The notes under the pieces: generated by a model | Told to the model about the DNA's origin: nothing | Databases searched by the model: none | Seen by the model: only the letters and a program-made list of their open reading frames with translations | Position numbers and translations under genes: made by a program | Shown here: piece by piece, positions 9,137-18,347 of the stretch | Layout: each line of letters opens with the position of its first letter | Numbering within the stretch: position 1 is the stretch's first letter | Origin: JALCSJ01 sp036788835 | GTDB taxonomy: Bacteria; Bacillota; Negativicutes; Acidaminococcales; Acidaminococcaceae | Direction of reading: 5' to 3' | Assembly (NCBI GenBank): GCA_036788835.1 | Contig: DAIQMR010000002.1 | Span: 62,001-126,000 of the forward strand | Length of the DNA: 64,000 nucleotides

Positions 9137-10046
9137 TCCTCGGGAAAACATATGGTTTATTAGGATTATGTCTTTAATCGTGGCCTGTGCATTGTGGGTT
9201 TACGTCATGAATGAGCAGAACCCCTTTATCAGCAGGACGTTTACTGTGCCGGTGAATACCAGTAATCTATCCTCTGCCATGGTGGTGAATTACCTGCCGG
9301 AGAATATTAAGGTACGGGTCAGAGGTCCACGGTCACAGATTTCTTCCTTAACAGATGATGCAGTCCAGGCCTATGTTGACTTTACCGATGCCAAACCGGG
9401 CAAAGGCTCCTATGCGGTACAGGCCAGAAGCGCCTTTGGTGAGGTATCAGAGGTAATTCCCGAGCGGATTGTGCTGGAAGTTGATGCCCTAAAGGAAAAG
9501 AAAGTGGAAATAGAGCCTCGTATTGTCGGTGTTCCCAATAGCGGCATTACCGTGAGCAAGATGGAACTTGAACCTCCCACAGTAACTATCAAAGGTGCCA
9601 GCGGCAGAGTAGATGCCGTGAGTAAAGTTGTGGTCCTGGTAGATATCAGTAATAAAGAGAAGAACTTTGAAGACGAAGCTACGGTGGTTGCCATTAATAA
9701 AGACGGCAGGGAAATGTATGACCTGCATCTTGAGCCCAACAGAGTAAAAGTCGCAGTAGTGGTAGTGAAGCAGCTGGGCACTAACGTGGTTCCGATTAAG
9801 ACTGATCTGTCCGGCAGCTTGCCAATCGGTTTCAAGGTGGCTAGCATCAAGGTAACTCCCCAACAAGTGAAATTGACAGCTGAGCCTCGGCTATTGGGAA
9901 ATATAAAGGAAATAAAAGTGGCACCCATAGTACTAGATAAAATTACCGGTGATGTGGAGCTGAAAATGCCCCTGCGGATACCGGACAATATTCTAGCTGA
10001 TACTCATAATGTTCTGGTAGAAATAAAAATCAAAAAAGCGGAGTAA
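9120..10046 (+). CDS. cdaR: YbbR-domain protein, CdaA regulator
   Basis: A single N-terminal transmembrane helix (about residues 14-33 of the chosen product) is followed by a long extracytoplasmic region of repeated YbbR domains, seen as recurring patterns such as VRVRGPRSQISSL and VTIKGASGRVDAVSKV. Family members bind and modulate CdaA. The ATG at 9120 is used because AAGGAGGAG lies just before it inside the end of cdaA; upstream starts lack a ribosome site. The overlap indicates coupled translation with the cyclase. About 308 residues. Confidence 0.88.
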   Translation: MIQKNNPRENIWFIRIMSLIVACALWVYVMNEQNPFISRTFTVPVNTSNLSSAMVVNYLPENIKVRVRGPRSQISSLTDDAVQAYVDFTDAKPGKGSYAVQARSAFGEVSEVIPERIVLEVDALKEKKVEIEPRIVGVPNSGITVSKMELEPPTVTIKGASGRVDAVSKVVVLVDISNKEKNFEDEATVVAINKDGREMYDLHLEPNRVKVAVVVVKQLGTNVVPIKTDLSGSLPIGFKVASIKVTPQQVKLTAEPRLLGNIKEIKVAPIVLDKITGDVELKMPLRIPDNILADTHNVLVEIKIKKAE

Positions 10047-10049
10047 TTC

Positions 10050-11648
10050 ATGTTATTAAAAGTTAATAATTTACGGGTTGGTTTAGACACCAGCCGGTCT
10101 TTGGCAGAAGTGGCAACCGGGAAGTTGCACTTGGGCAAGGGAAATCTTAAAAGCATAAAAATTTTACGGCGTGCTATTGATGCACGCCGTAAAAATAATG
10201 TCTGTCTGGTTTATCATGTGCTGCTGGATGTAGATATACCGGTCACCAAGGGGAAATGTTTGCTGCACGACAGTAATGTGTCCCTTTGGGAAGAGAAAAT
10301 TTTGCCGGAGGTGAAACTGGGCAAAGAAGAGCTTAAGGGCCGGCCTGTTATTATAGGCTCAGGACCGGCCGGCCTTGTGGCGGCACTGGAACTGGCGAAA
10401 AACGGCTATTGCCCATTAGTGCTGGAACGGGGCAAAGAACTGAATAAGCGGGTTAAAGACGTAGAGCGTTTTTGGCAGACAGGAAATTTCAATCCTACCA
10501 GCAATGTACAATTTGGCGCAGGAGGAGCAGGCACTTTTTCCGATGGAAAATTAACTACCAGAGTGAATGACCCGGTTCTCAGCAATATTCTTGCTGCTTT
10601 TGTGCAGGCGGGAGCACCGGAAGATATACTATACGAGCAAAAACCCCATGTAGGGACCGATAAGCTTCGAGCCATGGTAAGTGGTCTCATCAAAGAAATA
10701 ATCGCCTTAGGAGGAGAAATACGCTACGAAACACAGGCTGTAGACTTTCTAACAGATACTGCAGGTCTCGTGGCTGTCCAAACCTCCGCAGGAGAAAAGC
10801 TGGAAACCAACGCAGTTGTTTTAGCCTGCGGCCACAGTGCCAGAGATACTTATGCGGCTCTTGTGAACAGGAAAGTGGCGGTAGAAGCCAAGGATTTTGC
10901 TATAGGAGTGCGGATAGAGCATGAACAGGAATTGATTAATAGGGCTCAGTATGGGACATCTTGGGATAATCCTAAGCTGGGTGCCGCAGATTATGCCTTG
11001 ATTTATCACGAAAAAAACAGCGGGCGTACGGCCTATTCTTTCTGTATGTGCCCCGGTGGCAAAGTAGTGGCCTCTGCTTCGGAAGCAGGGGGAGTGGTAA
11101 CCAATGGCATGAGTCTGTACAAACGTGATTCGGGACTGGCCAACAGCGCCTTGGTGGTTAATGTAGGACGGGGAGACTTCGGCACGAATCCTCTGGCCGG
11201 TATGGAATTTCAACGTAAATATGAAGCCTTGGCCTACCAAGCAGGGGGCTGTGATTATAAGGCACCTGCCCAAAACACCGTCAGCTTTTTGACTAACGGA
11301 GTGCCCAGTCTGAAAGTAGGTTTTCAGCCATCTTATTTGCCTGGCTTGGTGGCAGCCAGGTTAGACGATGTTTTGCCAGGCTTTGTTACGGCAGCTTTGC
11401 GAGCAGGCTTACAGAACTTTGACCGTCGCTTACCGGGTTTTGCCAAAGAAGGTCTTATGATAGGAGTGGAAACAAGAACTTCTGCACCCCTGAGGATGTT
11501 GCGGGGGCAGGATGGTCAGTCTATCAGCCACAAAGGCTTGTATCCTACGGGAGAAGGGGCAGGTTATGCCGGGGGCATCATGAGCGCTGCCTTGGACGGC
11601 TATCATCAGGCTTTAAATATTATGGAACGTTTTGCTCCGGTGAAATAA
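10050..11648 (+). CDS. FAD-dependent dehydrogenase (COG2509-type)
   Basis: A 532-residue flavoprotein with a dinucleotide-binding motif IIGSGPAGLVAALELA near residue 108. The phrases VQFGAGGAGTFSDGKLTTR and YPTGEGAGYAGGIMSAALDG are typical of this conserved, poorly characterised family. The first 90 residues are a separate small domain seen in these proteins. The substrate is unknown. The gene begins 4 bp after cdaR and probably belongs to the same transcript. The role is not deducible from neighbours. Confidence 0.8.
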   Translation: MLLKVNNLRVGLDTSRSLAEVATGKLHLGKGNLKSIKILRRAIDARRKNNVCLVYHVLLDVDIPVTKGKCLLHDSNVSLWEEKILPEVKLGKEELKGRPVIIGSGPAGLVAALELAKNGYCPLVLERGKELNKRVKDVERFWQTGNFNPTSNVQFGAGGAGTFSDGKLTTRVNDPVLSNILAAFVQAGAPEDILYEQKPHVGTDKLRAMVSGLIKEIIALGGEIRYETQAVDFLTDTAGLVAVQTSAGEKLETNAVVLACGHSARDTYAALVNRKVAVEAKDFAIGVRIEHEQELINRAQYGTSWDNPKLGAADYALIYHEKNSGRTAYSFCMCPGGKVVASASEAGGVVTNGMSLYKRDSGLANSALVVNVGRGDFGTNPLAGMEFQRKYEALAYQAGGCDYKAPAQNTVSFLTNGVPSLKVGFQPSYLPGLVAARLDDVLPGFVTAALRAGLQNFDRRLPGFAKEGLMIGVETRTSAPLRMLRGQDGQSISHKGLYPTGEGAGYAGGIMSAALDGYHQALNIMERFAPVK

Positions 11649-11677
11649 GGGGGCAGCATAGACAAGGAGGTCTAGGA

Positions 11678-13300
11678 GTGGAAAAACCTATTTTAGTTAT
11701 TGGACATCGGAATCCTGACACTGATTCTATTTGTTCTGCCATTGGGTATGCATACCTGAAACAACAGCTGGGAGTGAATGCTATTGCAGCCAGAGCCGGT
11801 TCCCTGAATCCGGAAGCAAAATATGTTTTGAATTATTTTAAAGTTAAACCACCGGTTCTGGTGGATGATGTTTATCCGCGGATCGGTGACAGCAAATTGC
11901 TGGAAATACCGACGGTTCTGCCTACGGTGAATATTCACGATGTAGGTGAACTGTTTATTAAATATAGATTGAAAGCCGTGCCTGTGGTTGAGGACAATGG
12001 GAATTTGGCCGGGATGGTTACGGTTAACGATTTCGCAGAACGGTATTTTGAAGAATTTACAATAGATAAAAACGATACTAGGAAAATAGACTATGCCAGC
12101 ATACTGCAGGTATTAAAGGGAAAATTATGGACAGGCAGTACTGAACAGGATTTTCATGGTATGGTCTACATTGTGGCCTGTACCCCGGCTAGTATGAATC
12201 ATGTGCAAAGGGGCGATTTGGTCGTTAATGCGGATCGTGAGGATGCCCAGCTGGAGGCTCTGAACAAGGGCGTAGCCTGTTTGGTACTGAGCCGGAGTTT
12301 TGAACCCAGTCAAAAAATTCTGGAGCTGGGTCAAAAGCTGGGGACGATTATTATTACTACTCCTTACGATACTTATTCAACTGCTCGGCTCATTTTGCAG
12401 AGCGTGCAGATTCGCTATATTATGGGCAAAGAATGTACTACCTTTAAGACCGGTGCTTATGTTTCCGACGTGAAGGAAATTATGGAAAAGAGCAGGGAGA
12501 GTATTTTCCCGGTTTTACGTCATGGGAAATATGTGGGCGCAGTGGATAAAAGCAGCATGCTGAAGCCTTTTAAACAAGAGCTGATATTGGTGGATCACAA
12601 TGAGCAGAGTCAGGCCGTGGAAGGTATAGAAGATGCCCATGTGCTGGAAATTATCGACCATCACAGATTGGGTGGATTAACTACGGCGGCACCGGTTTTT
12701 ATTAGGCAGGACCCAGTGGGGTGTACGGCTACTATTGTAGCCAAGCTGGCAGACCACCGTGCTGTGCGGCTGCCCCCGGCTATAGCAGGACTGCTTTTAA
12801 GTGCTATTATTTCCGATACCCTGTATTTCAAATCGCCTACTTCCACGGAAGAGGACAAGGACATGGCAGAGTACCTTGCTGCAGTGGCAGGGATTAAAGA
12901 TGTAAAAACTTTTGCCATGAATGTATTGCGGGAAGGCTCGGCATTGAACAGTTTGCCACCTAAAGCCATAGTCCACAGTGATGCCAAAGAATTTGACACA
13001 CCTAAAGGGAAGGTTACCGTGGCACAGGTTACGGTAATGGAAGGGCAGGGGGCCAAGGCCAAATGGCCGGCTCTTCAAGAAGCATTGCAGGAAATGGTGG
13101 ACAAGGGGGAAACAGATACGGCCTTGCTCATGGTTACAGATATTATGGCAGAGAAAACCAATCTGCTGTGGGCCGGCAAGAACAAGGAAAAGCTGGACGA
13201 AGCTTTTGGCAAGGAAGACTCAGGTGGCTCTTATGATTTGCCTGGTGTCCTTTCCCGCAAGAAACAAATCGTCCCACCCTTAACAGAAGCATTTAGATAA
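11678..13300 (+). CDS. ppaC: Manganese-dependent inorganic pyrophosphatase with CBS and DRTGG domains
   Basis: Family II (DHH) pyrophosphatase hydrolysing PPi in the cytoplasm. The N-terminal metal motif GHRNPDTDSICSA and the DHH motif IIDHHRLGG (near residue 328) are split by an insertion of roughly 250 residues containing a CBS pair (VTVNDFAERYF is part of the first) and a DRTGG module. Such CBS-pyrophosphatases are inhibited by AMP/ADP and activated by ATP or diadenosine polyphosphates in related clostridia. The start is GTG with AAGGAGGTCTAGGA before it. The 540-residue length matches this subfamily rather than the roughly 310-residue simple form. Confidence 0.92.
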   Translation: MEKPILVIGHRNPDTDSICSAIGYAYLKQQLGVNAIAARAGSLNPEAKYVLNYFKVKPPVLVDDVYPRIGDSKLLEIPTVLPTVNIHDVGELFIKYRLKAVPVVEDNGNLAGMVTVNDFAERYFEEFTIDKNDTRKIDYASILQVLKGKLWTGSTEQDFHGMVYIVACTPASMNHVQRGDLVVNADREDAQLEALNKGVACLVLSRSFEPSQKILELGQKLGTIIITTPYDTYSTARLILQSVQIRYIMGKECTTFKTGAYVSDVKEIMEKSRESIFPVLRHGKYVGAVDKSSMLKPFKQELILVDHNEQSQAVEGIEDAHVLEIIDHHRLGGLTTAAPVFIRQDPVGCTATIVAKLADHRAVRLPPAIAGLLLSAIISDTLYFKSPTSTEEDKDMAEYLAAVAGIKDVKTFAMNVLREGSALNSLPPKAIVHSDAKEFDTPKGKVTVAQVTVMEGQGAKAKWPALQEALQEMVDKGETDTALLMVTDIMAEKTNLLWAGKNKEKLDEAFGKEDSGGSYDLPGVLSRKKQIVPPLTEAFR

Positions 13301-13420
13301 ATATAATATAAAATGCGCTTAGTCGAGGAGGTGATTTTTCGGCTGGTCAATGTTTGAAGTCTTAATGTCGCCTGAAAAAAAGTCTCCCCTCCTTCGTTTC
13401 GATTACTTTATTTTTGTGCT

Positions 13421-13451
13421 AAAAAAGGACTGCATATAGCAGTCCTTTTTT
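13421..13451. terminator. Bidirectional intrinsic terminator
   Basis: AAAAAAGGACTGC (13421-13433) and its exact complement (13439-13451) flank a 5-base loop. A and T tracts on the two sides let it serve both the pyrophosphatase on plus and the feo operon on minus. Confidence 0.88.
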
Positions 13452-13458
13452 CTATCCA

Positions 13459-13614
13459 TTATTTGTCGTTTATATGGCATTTGCTGCAAAAGGGGCAGCT
13501 GCTGCAGCCGCCTTTATTACAATCATGAGGGTCAGCAGGATGATTTTTAAACATAAACTTCAGAATGCCAAAAACGGCTAAGCACAGAAGAGCAAAAACA
13601 ATAAATGTAGCCAT
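13459..13614 (-). CDS. FeoB-associated Cys-rich membrane protein
   Basis: A 51-residue protein with one N-terminal transmembrane helix (MATFIVFALLCLAVFGILKF). A short tail carries five cysteines in the pattern C-x4-C-x2-C-x2-C-x2-C (residues 32-46). This is the layout of the small proteins that commonly follow feoB in Firmicutes. It is thought to help ferrous iron transport, but the mechanism is unknown. AGGAGGTATC precedes the ATG, and it follows feoB by 19 bp before the terminator. Confidence 0.85.
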   Translation of the reverse strand: MATFIVFALLCLAVFGILKFMFKNHPADPHDCNKGGCSSCPFCSKCHINDK

Positions 13615-13633
13615 GATACCTCCTAACTGTTAC

Positions 13634-15784
13634 TTACGCAGCGACGCTCCTAACGTTAGTAACCTTAACGTCTTTAGGAACAGGACGGAACAGATAATAC
13701 ATCATTATCACAAAAACAACTGCTGCTGCAGCAGTACCAAGTGTAAAGATTCTTGTGGTAGCAAATGTACCGAATTGATAAATTATCAGAGAAACGGCAT
13801 AAGCAAAGGAACATTGATAGCCAATGGCGAAGGCAGTCCATTTACCATTGTTCATTTCTCTTTTGATGGCGCCCATTGCGGCAAAGCAGGGAGCACACAG
13901 TAAGTTGAAAACCAGAAAAGAATAAGCAGAGAGCACGGTGAATTCTTTGGCCAGGGTGCCCCAAATTTCTTGACCGTCTTCGGCTACCTCACTGAATCCA
14001 TACAGGATTCCCAAGGTGCCAACTACGTTTTCTTTGGCAACCAGACCGGTAAAGGCTGCAACGGTAGCTTTCCAATTGCCCCAGCCCAGGGGAGTGAAAA
14101 TCCAGGAAACAGTTTTGCCTATGGAGGAAAGAAATCCATCATTTAGATCTTCTACCATAGTAAATTCCCCATCTACATAACCGAAGCTGGAAGTAAACCA
14201 GACGAAAATCGTGGACAAAAGAATAACGGTACCTGCTTTTTTCACGAAGCTGGAACCACGCTCCCAGACACTGTGCCAGATATTGCTAAGAGTAGGCATA
14301 TGGTAAGCGGGCAGCTCCATAACAAAGGGAGCAGGGTCACCCATGAACATAGTAGTTTTTTTCAGGATAATACCGGAAACAATAATGGCTGTGATGCCTA
14401 CGAAATAAGCACTGGGAGCTACCCACCATTCACCGTTGAACAGAGCCCCGGCGATTAAAGCAATAATCGGCAGTTTGGCACTGCAAGGAATAAAGGTAGT
14501 GGTCATAATGGTCATCTTCCTGTCGTGGTCGTTCTCAATAGTACGAGAGGCCATTATGCCGGGAACACCGCAGCCTGTGCCAATCAGCATAGGAATAAAG
14601 GATTTGCCGGACAGACCGAATTTACGGAACACACGGTCCAGAATAAAGGCAATACGTGCCATATAACCACAGGCTTCCAGGAAAGCCAGGAAGGTAAACA
14701 AGACAAACATTTGAGGAACGAAACCTAATACTGCTCCTACACCGCTAATTATACCATCAACCAAAAGTCCTTTCAACCATTCGGCTACACCGATGTCCTC
14801 TAAAAAGCCACTGGCTGCCGGCACAATCATATCACCAAAGAGGGTATCATTAGTCCAGTCTGTGACGATGGTCCCAACTGTAGTAACGGAAATATAATAA
14901 ACCAAAAACATAATAACGGCAAATATAGGCAAAGCCAGGAAACGATTGGTTACAACTCTGTCGATTTTATCGGAAAGGGACAGCTTGCCGAAATTTTTTC
15001 TTTCATTACAGCTGTTGATAATGGAAGAAATATAATTATAGCGTTCGTTGGTAACGATACTTTCTGCGTCGTCATCCATTTCTTTTTCTACTTCCCGACA
15101 TTTCTCCTCAATGTTTTTCAAAGTGGCAGGTTGGAGATGAATTCTCCCTATTACTTTGCTGTCTCTTTCAAAGAGCTTAATTGCATACCAGCGTTCCTGA
15201 GATTCGGGCAGAAGGCCTTTAGTCAGGTCTTCGATATGAGCAAGGGCATGTTCCAAGGTCCCGCAGAAAGCATGGCGAGGGTAGGAGAATTCTTGATGTT
15301 TGGCAATCTTGGCTGCCAAGTCCGCTGCCTCAGCAATTCCCTCACCGGTTTTGGCAGAAAGCGCTACCACATGACACCCTGTTAATTCGGCTAACTTATC
15401 TTTGTGAATAATATCGCCATTGCTGCGCACCACATCAACCATGTTGATGGCAAGAACAACGGGGATACCTAATTCTGTGAGTTGGGTGGTTAAATACAGA
15501 TTCCGTTCCAGATTGGTTCCGTCAATGATATTTAAAATTGCGTCAGGACGTTCGTTAACCAAGTAATTTCTGGCTACAACTTCCTCAAGTGTGTAAGGTG
15601 ATAGAGAATAAATACCGGGCAAGTCCATGATAATCACATCATCATGACCTTTCAGAGAGCCTTCCTTCTTCTCTACGGTTACGCCCGGCCAGTTTCCCAC
15701 AAACTGGTTAGACCCGGTCAAAGCATTAAAAAGGGTGGTTTTTCCTACATTAGGGTTGCCTGCCAGAGCAATTTTATATTTCAT
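13634..15784 (-). CDS. feoB: Ferrous iron transport protein B
   Basis: Large inner-membrane Fe(II) transporter with an N-terminal G-protein domain: G1 GNPNVGKT (residues 9-16), G2 region NWPGVTVEKKEG, G3 DLPGIYSL and G4 NMVD. The membrane part holds the two gate regions with a conserved Cys (GTGCGVPGIMASRTI and NLLCAPCFAAMGAIKRE). The 716-residue length is normal. It is the third gene of feoA-feoA-feoB-small protein, and a GAAGGA site precedes the ATG. Confidence 0.96.
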   Translation of the reverse strand: MKYKIALAGNPNVGKTTLFNALTGSNQFVGNWPGVTVEKKEGSLKGHDDVIIMDLPGIYSLSPYTLEEVVARNYLVNERPDAILNIIDGTNLERNLYLTTQLTELGIPVVLAINMVDVVRSNGDIIHKDKLAELTGCHVVALSAKTGEGIAEAADLAAKIAKHQEFSYPRHAFCGTLEHALAHIEDLTKGLLPESQERWYAIKLFERDSKVIGRIHLQPATLKNIEEKCREVEKEMDDDAESIVTNERYNYISSIINSCNERKNFGKLSLSDKIDRVVTNRFLALPIFAVIMFLVYYISVTTVGTIVTDWTNDTLFGDMIVPAASGFLEDIGVAEWLKGLLVDGIISGVGAVLGFVPQMFVLFTFLAFLEACGYMARIAFILDRVFRKFGLSGKSFIPMLIGTGCGVPGIMASRTIENDHDRKMTIMTTTFIPCSAKLPIIALIAGALFNGEWWVAPSAYFVGITAIIVSGIILKKTTMFMGDPAPFVMELPAYHMPTLSNIWHSVWERGSSFVKKAGTVILLSTIFVWFTSSFGYVDGEFTMVEDLNDGFLSSIGKTVSWIFTPLGWGNWKATVAAFTGLVAKENVVGTLGILYGFSEVAEDGQEIWGTLAKEFTVLSAYSFLVFNLLCAPCFAAMGAIKREMNNGKWTAFAIGYQCSFAYAVSLIIYQFGTFATTRIFTLGTAAAAVVFVIMMYYLFRPVPKDVKVTNVRSVAA

Positions 15785-15850
15785 ATTAGCTTCCTTCTTT
15801 CAATAAATTAGCAAAGCCTAACTTAAATACAAAAAAATAAGCGCAAGCTA

Positions 15851-16072
15851 TTAAACAAGTTCAATCATTTCTGCATCTTCTTTGCGTAGGGATAATTCAT
15901 AGCCCCGGGCGTTGATTTCCACGGGATCTCCCAGGGGAGCTACCTTACGGATGTACAGTTCCGTGCCTTTGGTAATACCCATATCCATAATACGTTTCTT
16001 TGTAGCACCGACACCATTCAAGCGGGCTACTTTGACCTTTTCGCCCACTTTAGCATCTTTTAAAGTTTTCAT
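15851..16072 (-). CDS. feoA: FeoA-domain protein (second copy in operon)
   Basis: A 73-residue SH3-like FeoA protein, recognised by VARLNGVGATKKRIMDMGITKGTELYIRK in outline and the ending GYELSLRKEDAEMIEL. FeoA binds the FeoB complex in the cytoplasm and is needed for iron uptake. GGAGGTAATTAG stands upstream of the ATG with slightly long spacing. It lies between the first feoA and feoB. Confidence 0.9.
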   Translation of the reverse strand: MKTLKDAKVGEKVKVARLNGVGATKKRIMDMGITKGTELYIRKVAPLGDPVEINARGYELSLRKEDAEMIELV

Positions 16073-16087
16073 TATACTAATTACCTC

Positions 16088-16297
16088 CTAAACAATAATT
16101 TTATTAGCCATTTCCTGACTAATAGCCACGCGAGTTTCTCGGATATTGACAATAAGTCCGCTGGCTGTCGTAGATATAACAGTAATCGAGCTTCCCATGG
16201 TGATGCCCAGATTTTCTAAAAAGTGCCTGATTTTAGCGGTGCCGCCCACATGTGTAATGGTCTGTGGAACACCTAATTCTGCTAAGACTAAAGGCAT
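16088..16297 (-). CDS. feoA: FeoA-domain protein (first gene of feo operon)
   Basis: A 69-residue FeoA-like protein with conserved LGVPQTITHVGGTAKIRHFL and a C-terminal ETRVAISQEMANKIIV. ATG 16297 is chosen because a GGGGTGG site precedes it; an in-frame TTG 30 bp further up has none. It is only weakly similar to its downstream twin, which suggests an old duplication and possibly distinct roles in the Feo complex. Confidence 0.82.
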   Translation of the reverse strand: MPLVLAELGVPQTITHVGGTAKIRHFLENLGITMGSSITVISTTASGLIVNIRETRVAISQEMANKIIV

Positions 16298-16318
16298 AAT
16301 GCCACCCCACTTTCCATA

Positions 16319-16376
16319 AGTTAGCAATATCTAACTCTTACTGAGTAATAATAGCACGTACTAAGGATGGTGTCAA
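16319..16376 (-). promoter_or_regulatory. feo operon promoter and dyad
   Basis: On the minus strand TTGACA (16376-16371), 17 bp, TATTAT (16353-16348) forms a near-consensus promoter. Downstream of it, AGTTAG at 16319-16324 and CTAACT at 16331-16336 form a dyad with a 6-bp gap. The same GTTAG-N6-CTAAC dyad precedes the neighbouring DUF368 gene. It is a likely operator for a metal-dependent repressor, but the regulator is unknown. Confidence 0.65.
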
Positions 16377-16380
16377 TAGT

Positions 16381-16415
16381 AAAAAAAGCGAAGACCAAGA
16401 ATTTTGGCCTTCGCT
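16381..16415 (-). terminator. Terminator of the DUF368 gene
   Basis: AGCGAAG at 16387-16393 pairs with CTTCGCT at 16409-16415, extended by CCAA/TTGG inside. A T run lies on the minus-strand side, 14 bp after the stop codon. Confidence 0.82.
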
Positions 16416-16428
16416 GGAATAGTAACTA

Positions 16429-17334
16429 TTATCGCCCTAATTTTAGTTGTAGTTTGCGCTCGGAATAATTTTTCAGCATGGTCAGGAGAGCTAGTATTAC
16501 GCCTCCTAAGATGAAGGAGATGATACTGAAGGTTTCCCAGCTGACGGGAGCCAGTGGCTCTTTTAAGGTTGCGGGCCCCATAATAATGGCATAAATCGAG
16601 CCGATCATCAGGCCAAGAATGAAATAAACCATAGCAGAACGATGGTTGGTTAAAGCTGTTTTCACCAATTTAATGGTACTAAGTATGCCTGCCAACACTC
16701 CGAAGCTGAAAACACATAAAACAGGGACATAGGCAAAGTTGAAATGCAGAAATTCTTTAATGGCCGAAATAATGGGCACATAAAGACCGAAAATCAAAAG
16801 CAGGGTAGAACCGGAGATTCCCGGCAGGACCATGGCGCAAATGGCAATCATGGCAGCGACGAATACATAGCCTGCCAAGGGTAAACTCAGATTGGCTACA
16901 TCTACGGTAGTTCCTTTACCGCCGGTAGGATTCAAATAGGTAATCAGGACTACTATAACAATTCCCAGGACAGCATAACCAATTTTGCCGTATTTGCCCT
17001 TTAATGCCTCTTTTTCCTCTACCACGATTAACGGCAGGGAAAAGATGGAAAGCCCGATAAACAAGGAGCTTAATTGATAAATATGACTTTGGAACAAGCT
17101 GGCCAGCACAAGGACGGAAGAACTCATGCCTATTACCCAGCCGATGCCTAAATTCCCCAGGAAAAGCAGGGCACGTTTTTTAGCTTCTAATCCCTCTGCG
17201 GCAATGGAATAGAGGGAGCCGATAAATTGGTCGTAAAACCCAAGAACAAAGGCAATGGTACCACCTGATACACCGGGTACGCTATCCGCTAGTGCCATGC
17301 AAAATCCTCTAATAATATTTAAAAACAACCCCAT
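16429..17334 (-). CDS. DUF368 undecaprenyl phosphate transporter
   Basis: A 301-residue polytopic membrane protein beginning with the DUF368 signature (RGFCMALADSVPGVSGGTIA, residues 10-29) and a second copy-like stretch VLPGISGSTLLLIFGLY. Members of this family (PopT) flip undecaprenyl phosphate back across the membrane for wall synthesis. Around eight hydrophobic segments are visible. AAAGGAG precedes the ATG. The dyad in its upstream region links its control to the feo operon. Confidence 0.88.
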   Translation of the reverse strand: MGLFLNIIRGFCMALADSVPGVSGGTIAFVLGFYDQFIGSLYSIAAEGLEAKKRALLFLGNLGIGWVIGMSSSVLVLASLFQSHIYQLSSLFIGLSIFSLPLIVVEEKEALKGKYGKIGYAVLGIVIVVLITYLNPTGGKGTTVDVANLSLPLAGYVFVAAMIAICAMVLPGISGSTLLLIFGLYVPIISAIKEFLHFNFAYVPVLCVFSFGVLAGILSTIKLVKTALTNHRSAMVYFILGLMIGSIYAIIMGPATLKEPLAPVSWETFSIISFILGGVILALLTMLKNYSERKLQLKLGR

Positions 17335-17360
17335 AAATAATCTCCTTTACCATAATAACG

Positions 17361-17376
17361 GTTAGTAATTTCTAAC
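17361..17376 (-). promoter_or_regulatory. GTTAG-N6-CTAAC dyad upstream of DUF368 gene
   Basis: GTTAG (17361-17365) and CTAAC (17372-17376) form the same dyad found at the feo promoter. On the minus strand it sits between TTGATA and TATTAT, but these are 21 bp apart, longer than usual, so the promoter itself is uncertain. Confidence 0.5.
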
Positions 17377-17493
17377 ATTATCAACATTTTTGTGCTATAA
17401 TAATTTAGTTACCAAGCAATTATAGCATAAAAGTATTAACAAAAGGTTAAATTGTATCTAAAAAGAATATAAAATACCTTGAAGGAGAACGAA

Positions 17494-18318
17494 ATGACAG
17501 TTTTAAGCAGAGCAGAAATCAAGTTAAAACTTATGGAGTATGCAGCCAAAGGCTACATAGTACCTACCATGGACATGATAAAAACCCCGGAGCAAATTGC
17601 CGGAATAAGAGAAGCCAGCAAGATTAACACCGGAGTTCTGGACGCGGTAGCGGAAAAGATTAAAGTAGGTATGAGTACAGACGATATTAATACTATTGTT
17701 TACGATTATACTATGGCTCACGATGCCATTCCCGCCTGTTTGAATTACGAAGGCTTTCCCAAAAGTGTATGTACTTCCGTTAATGACGAGATTTGCCACG
17801 GGATTCCGGACCCTAACGTGATTTTAAAGAGCGGAGATATTGTAAACGTAGATGTAACAACGATTTATAAGGGGTATGTAGGGGATGCATCCCGGATGTT
17901 TATGCTGGGCAGGGTGCCTCAGGATAAGAAGGATTTGGTTAATGTTACCAAGGAATGCCTGAACCGGGGGATGGCTGCAGCCAAAGGCTGGAACCGCATT
18001 GGGGATATTGGGGCAGCTATTACTTCTTTTGCGCACAAGCACGGTTATTCGGTGGTAAAGGACTTCGGCGGACACGGAGTAGGATTGGCTATGCACGAGG
18101 AACCTTTTATCTGTCATGTGGGCAAGCGCAACACGGGCATGCTTTTGGTGCCGGGTATGGTTATTACCATTGAGCCTATGATTAATGCAGGTAAGGATGC
18201 TCTGTACATTGATGCAGCCAATAATTGGACAGTTTTGACAGAAGACGGGAAACCTTCTGCCCAATGGGAGCACACACTCCTAATCACTGAGGGCGAGCCT
18301 GAAATACTGACCTATTAA
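17494..18318 (+). CDS. map: Type I methionine aminopeptidase
   Basis: Removes the initiator methionine from new proteins. The five metal ligands of the pita-bread fold are seen in context: NVDVTTIYKGYVGDASRMF (two Asp), GHGVGLAMHEEP (His), ITIEPMIN (Glu) and QWEHTLLIT (Glu). The 274-residue chain has an N-terminal extension of about 25 residues before the catalytic core. ATG 17494 is preferred because GAAGGAG lies just upstream; a TTG at 17479 overlaps that site. It is monocistronic with its own terminator. Confidence 0.94.
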   Translation: MTVLSRAEIKLKLMEYAAKGYIVPTMDMIKTPEQIAGIREASKINTGVLDAVAEKIKVGMSTDDINTIVYDYTMAHDAIPACLNYEGFPKSVCTSVNDEICHGIPDPNVILKSGDIVNVDVTTIYKGYVGDASRMFMLGRVPQDKKDLVNVTKECLNRGMAAAKGWNRIGDIGAAITSFAHKHGYSVVKDFGGHGVGLAMHEEPFICHVGKRNTGMLLVPGMVITIEPMINAGKDALYIDAANNWTVLTEDGKPSAQWEHTLLITEGEPEILTY

Positions 18319-18347
18319 AAGGGACGATAATTTTGCATATACTTTGT

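Noticed and set aside
13350..13439. 29-codon frame MFEVLMSPEKKSPLLRFDYF... after the pyrophosphatase gene
   Set aside because: The nearest ribosome-like site is about 17 bases from the ATG and the frame ends inside a terminator hairpin; probably chance.
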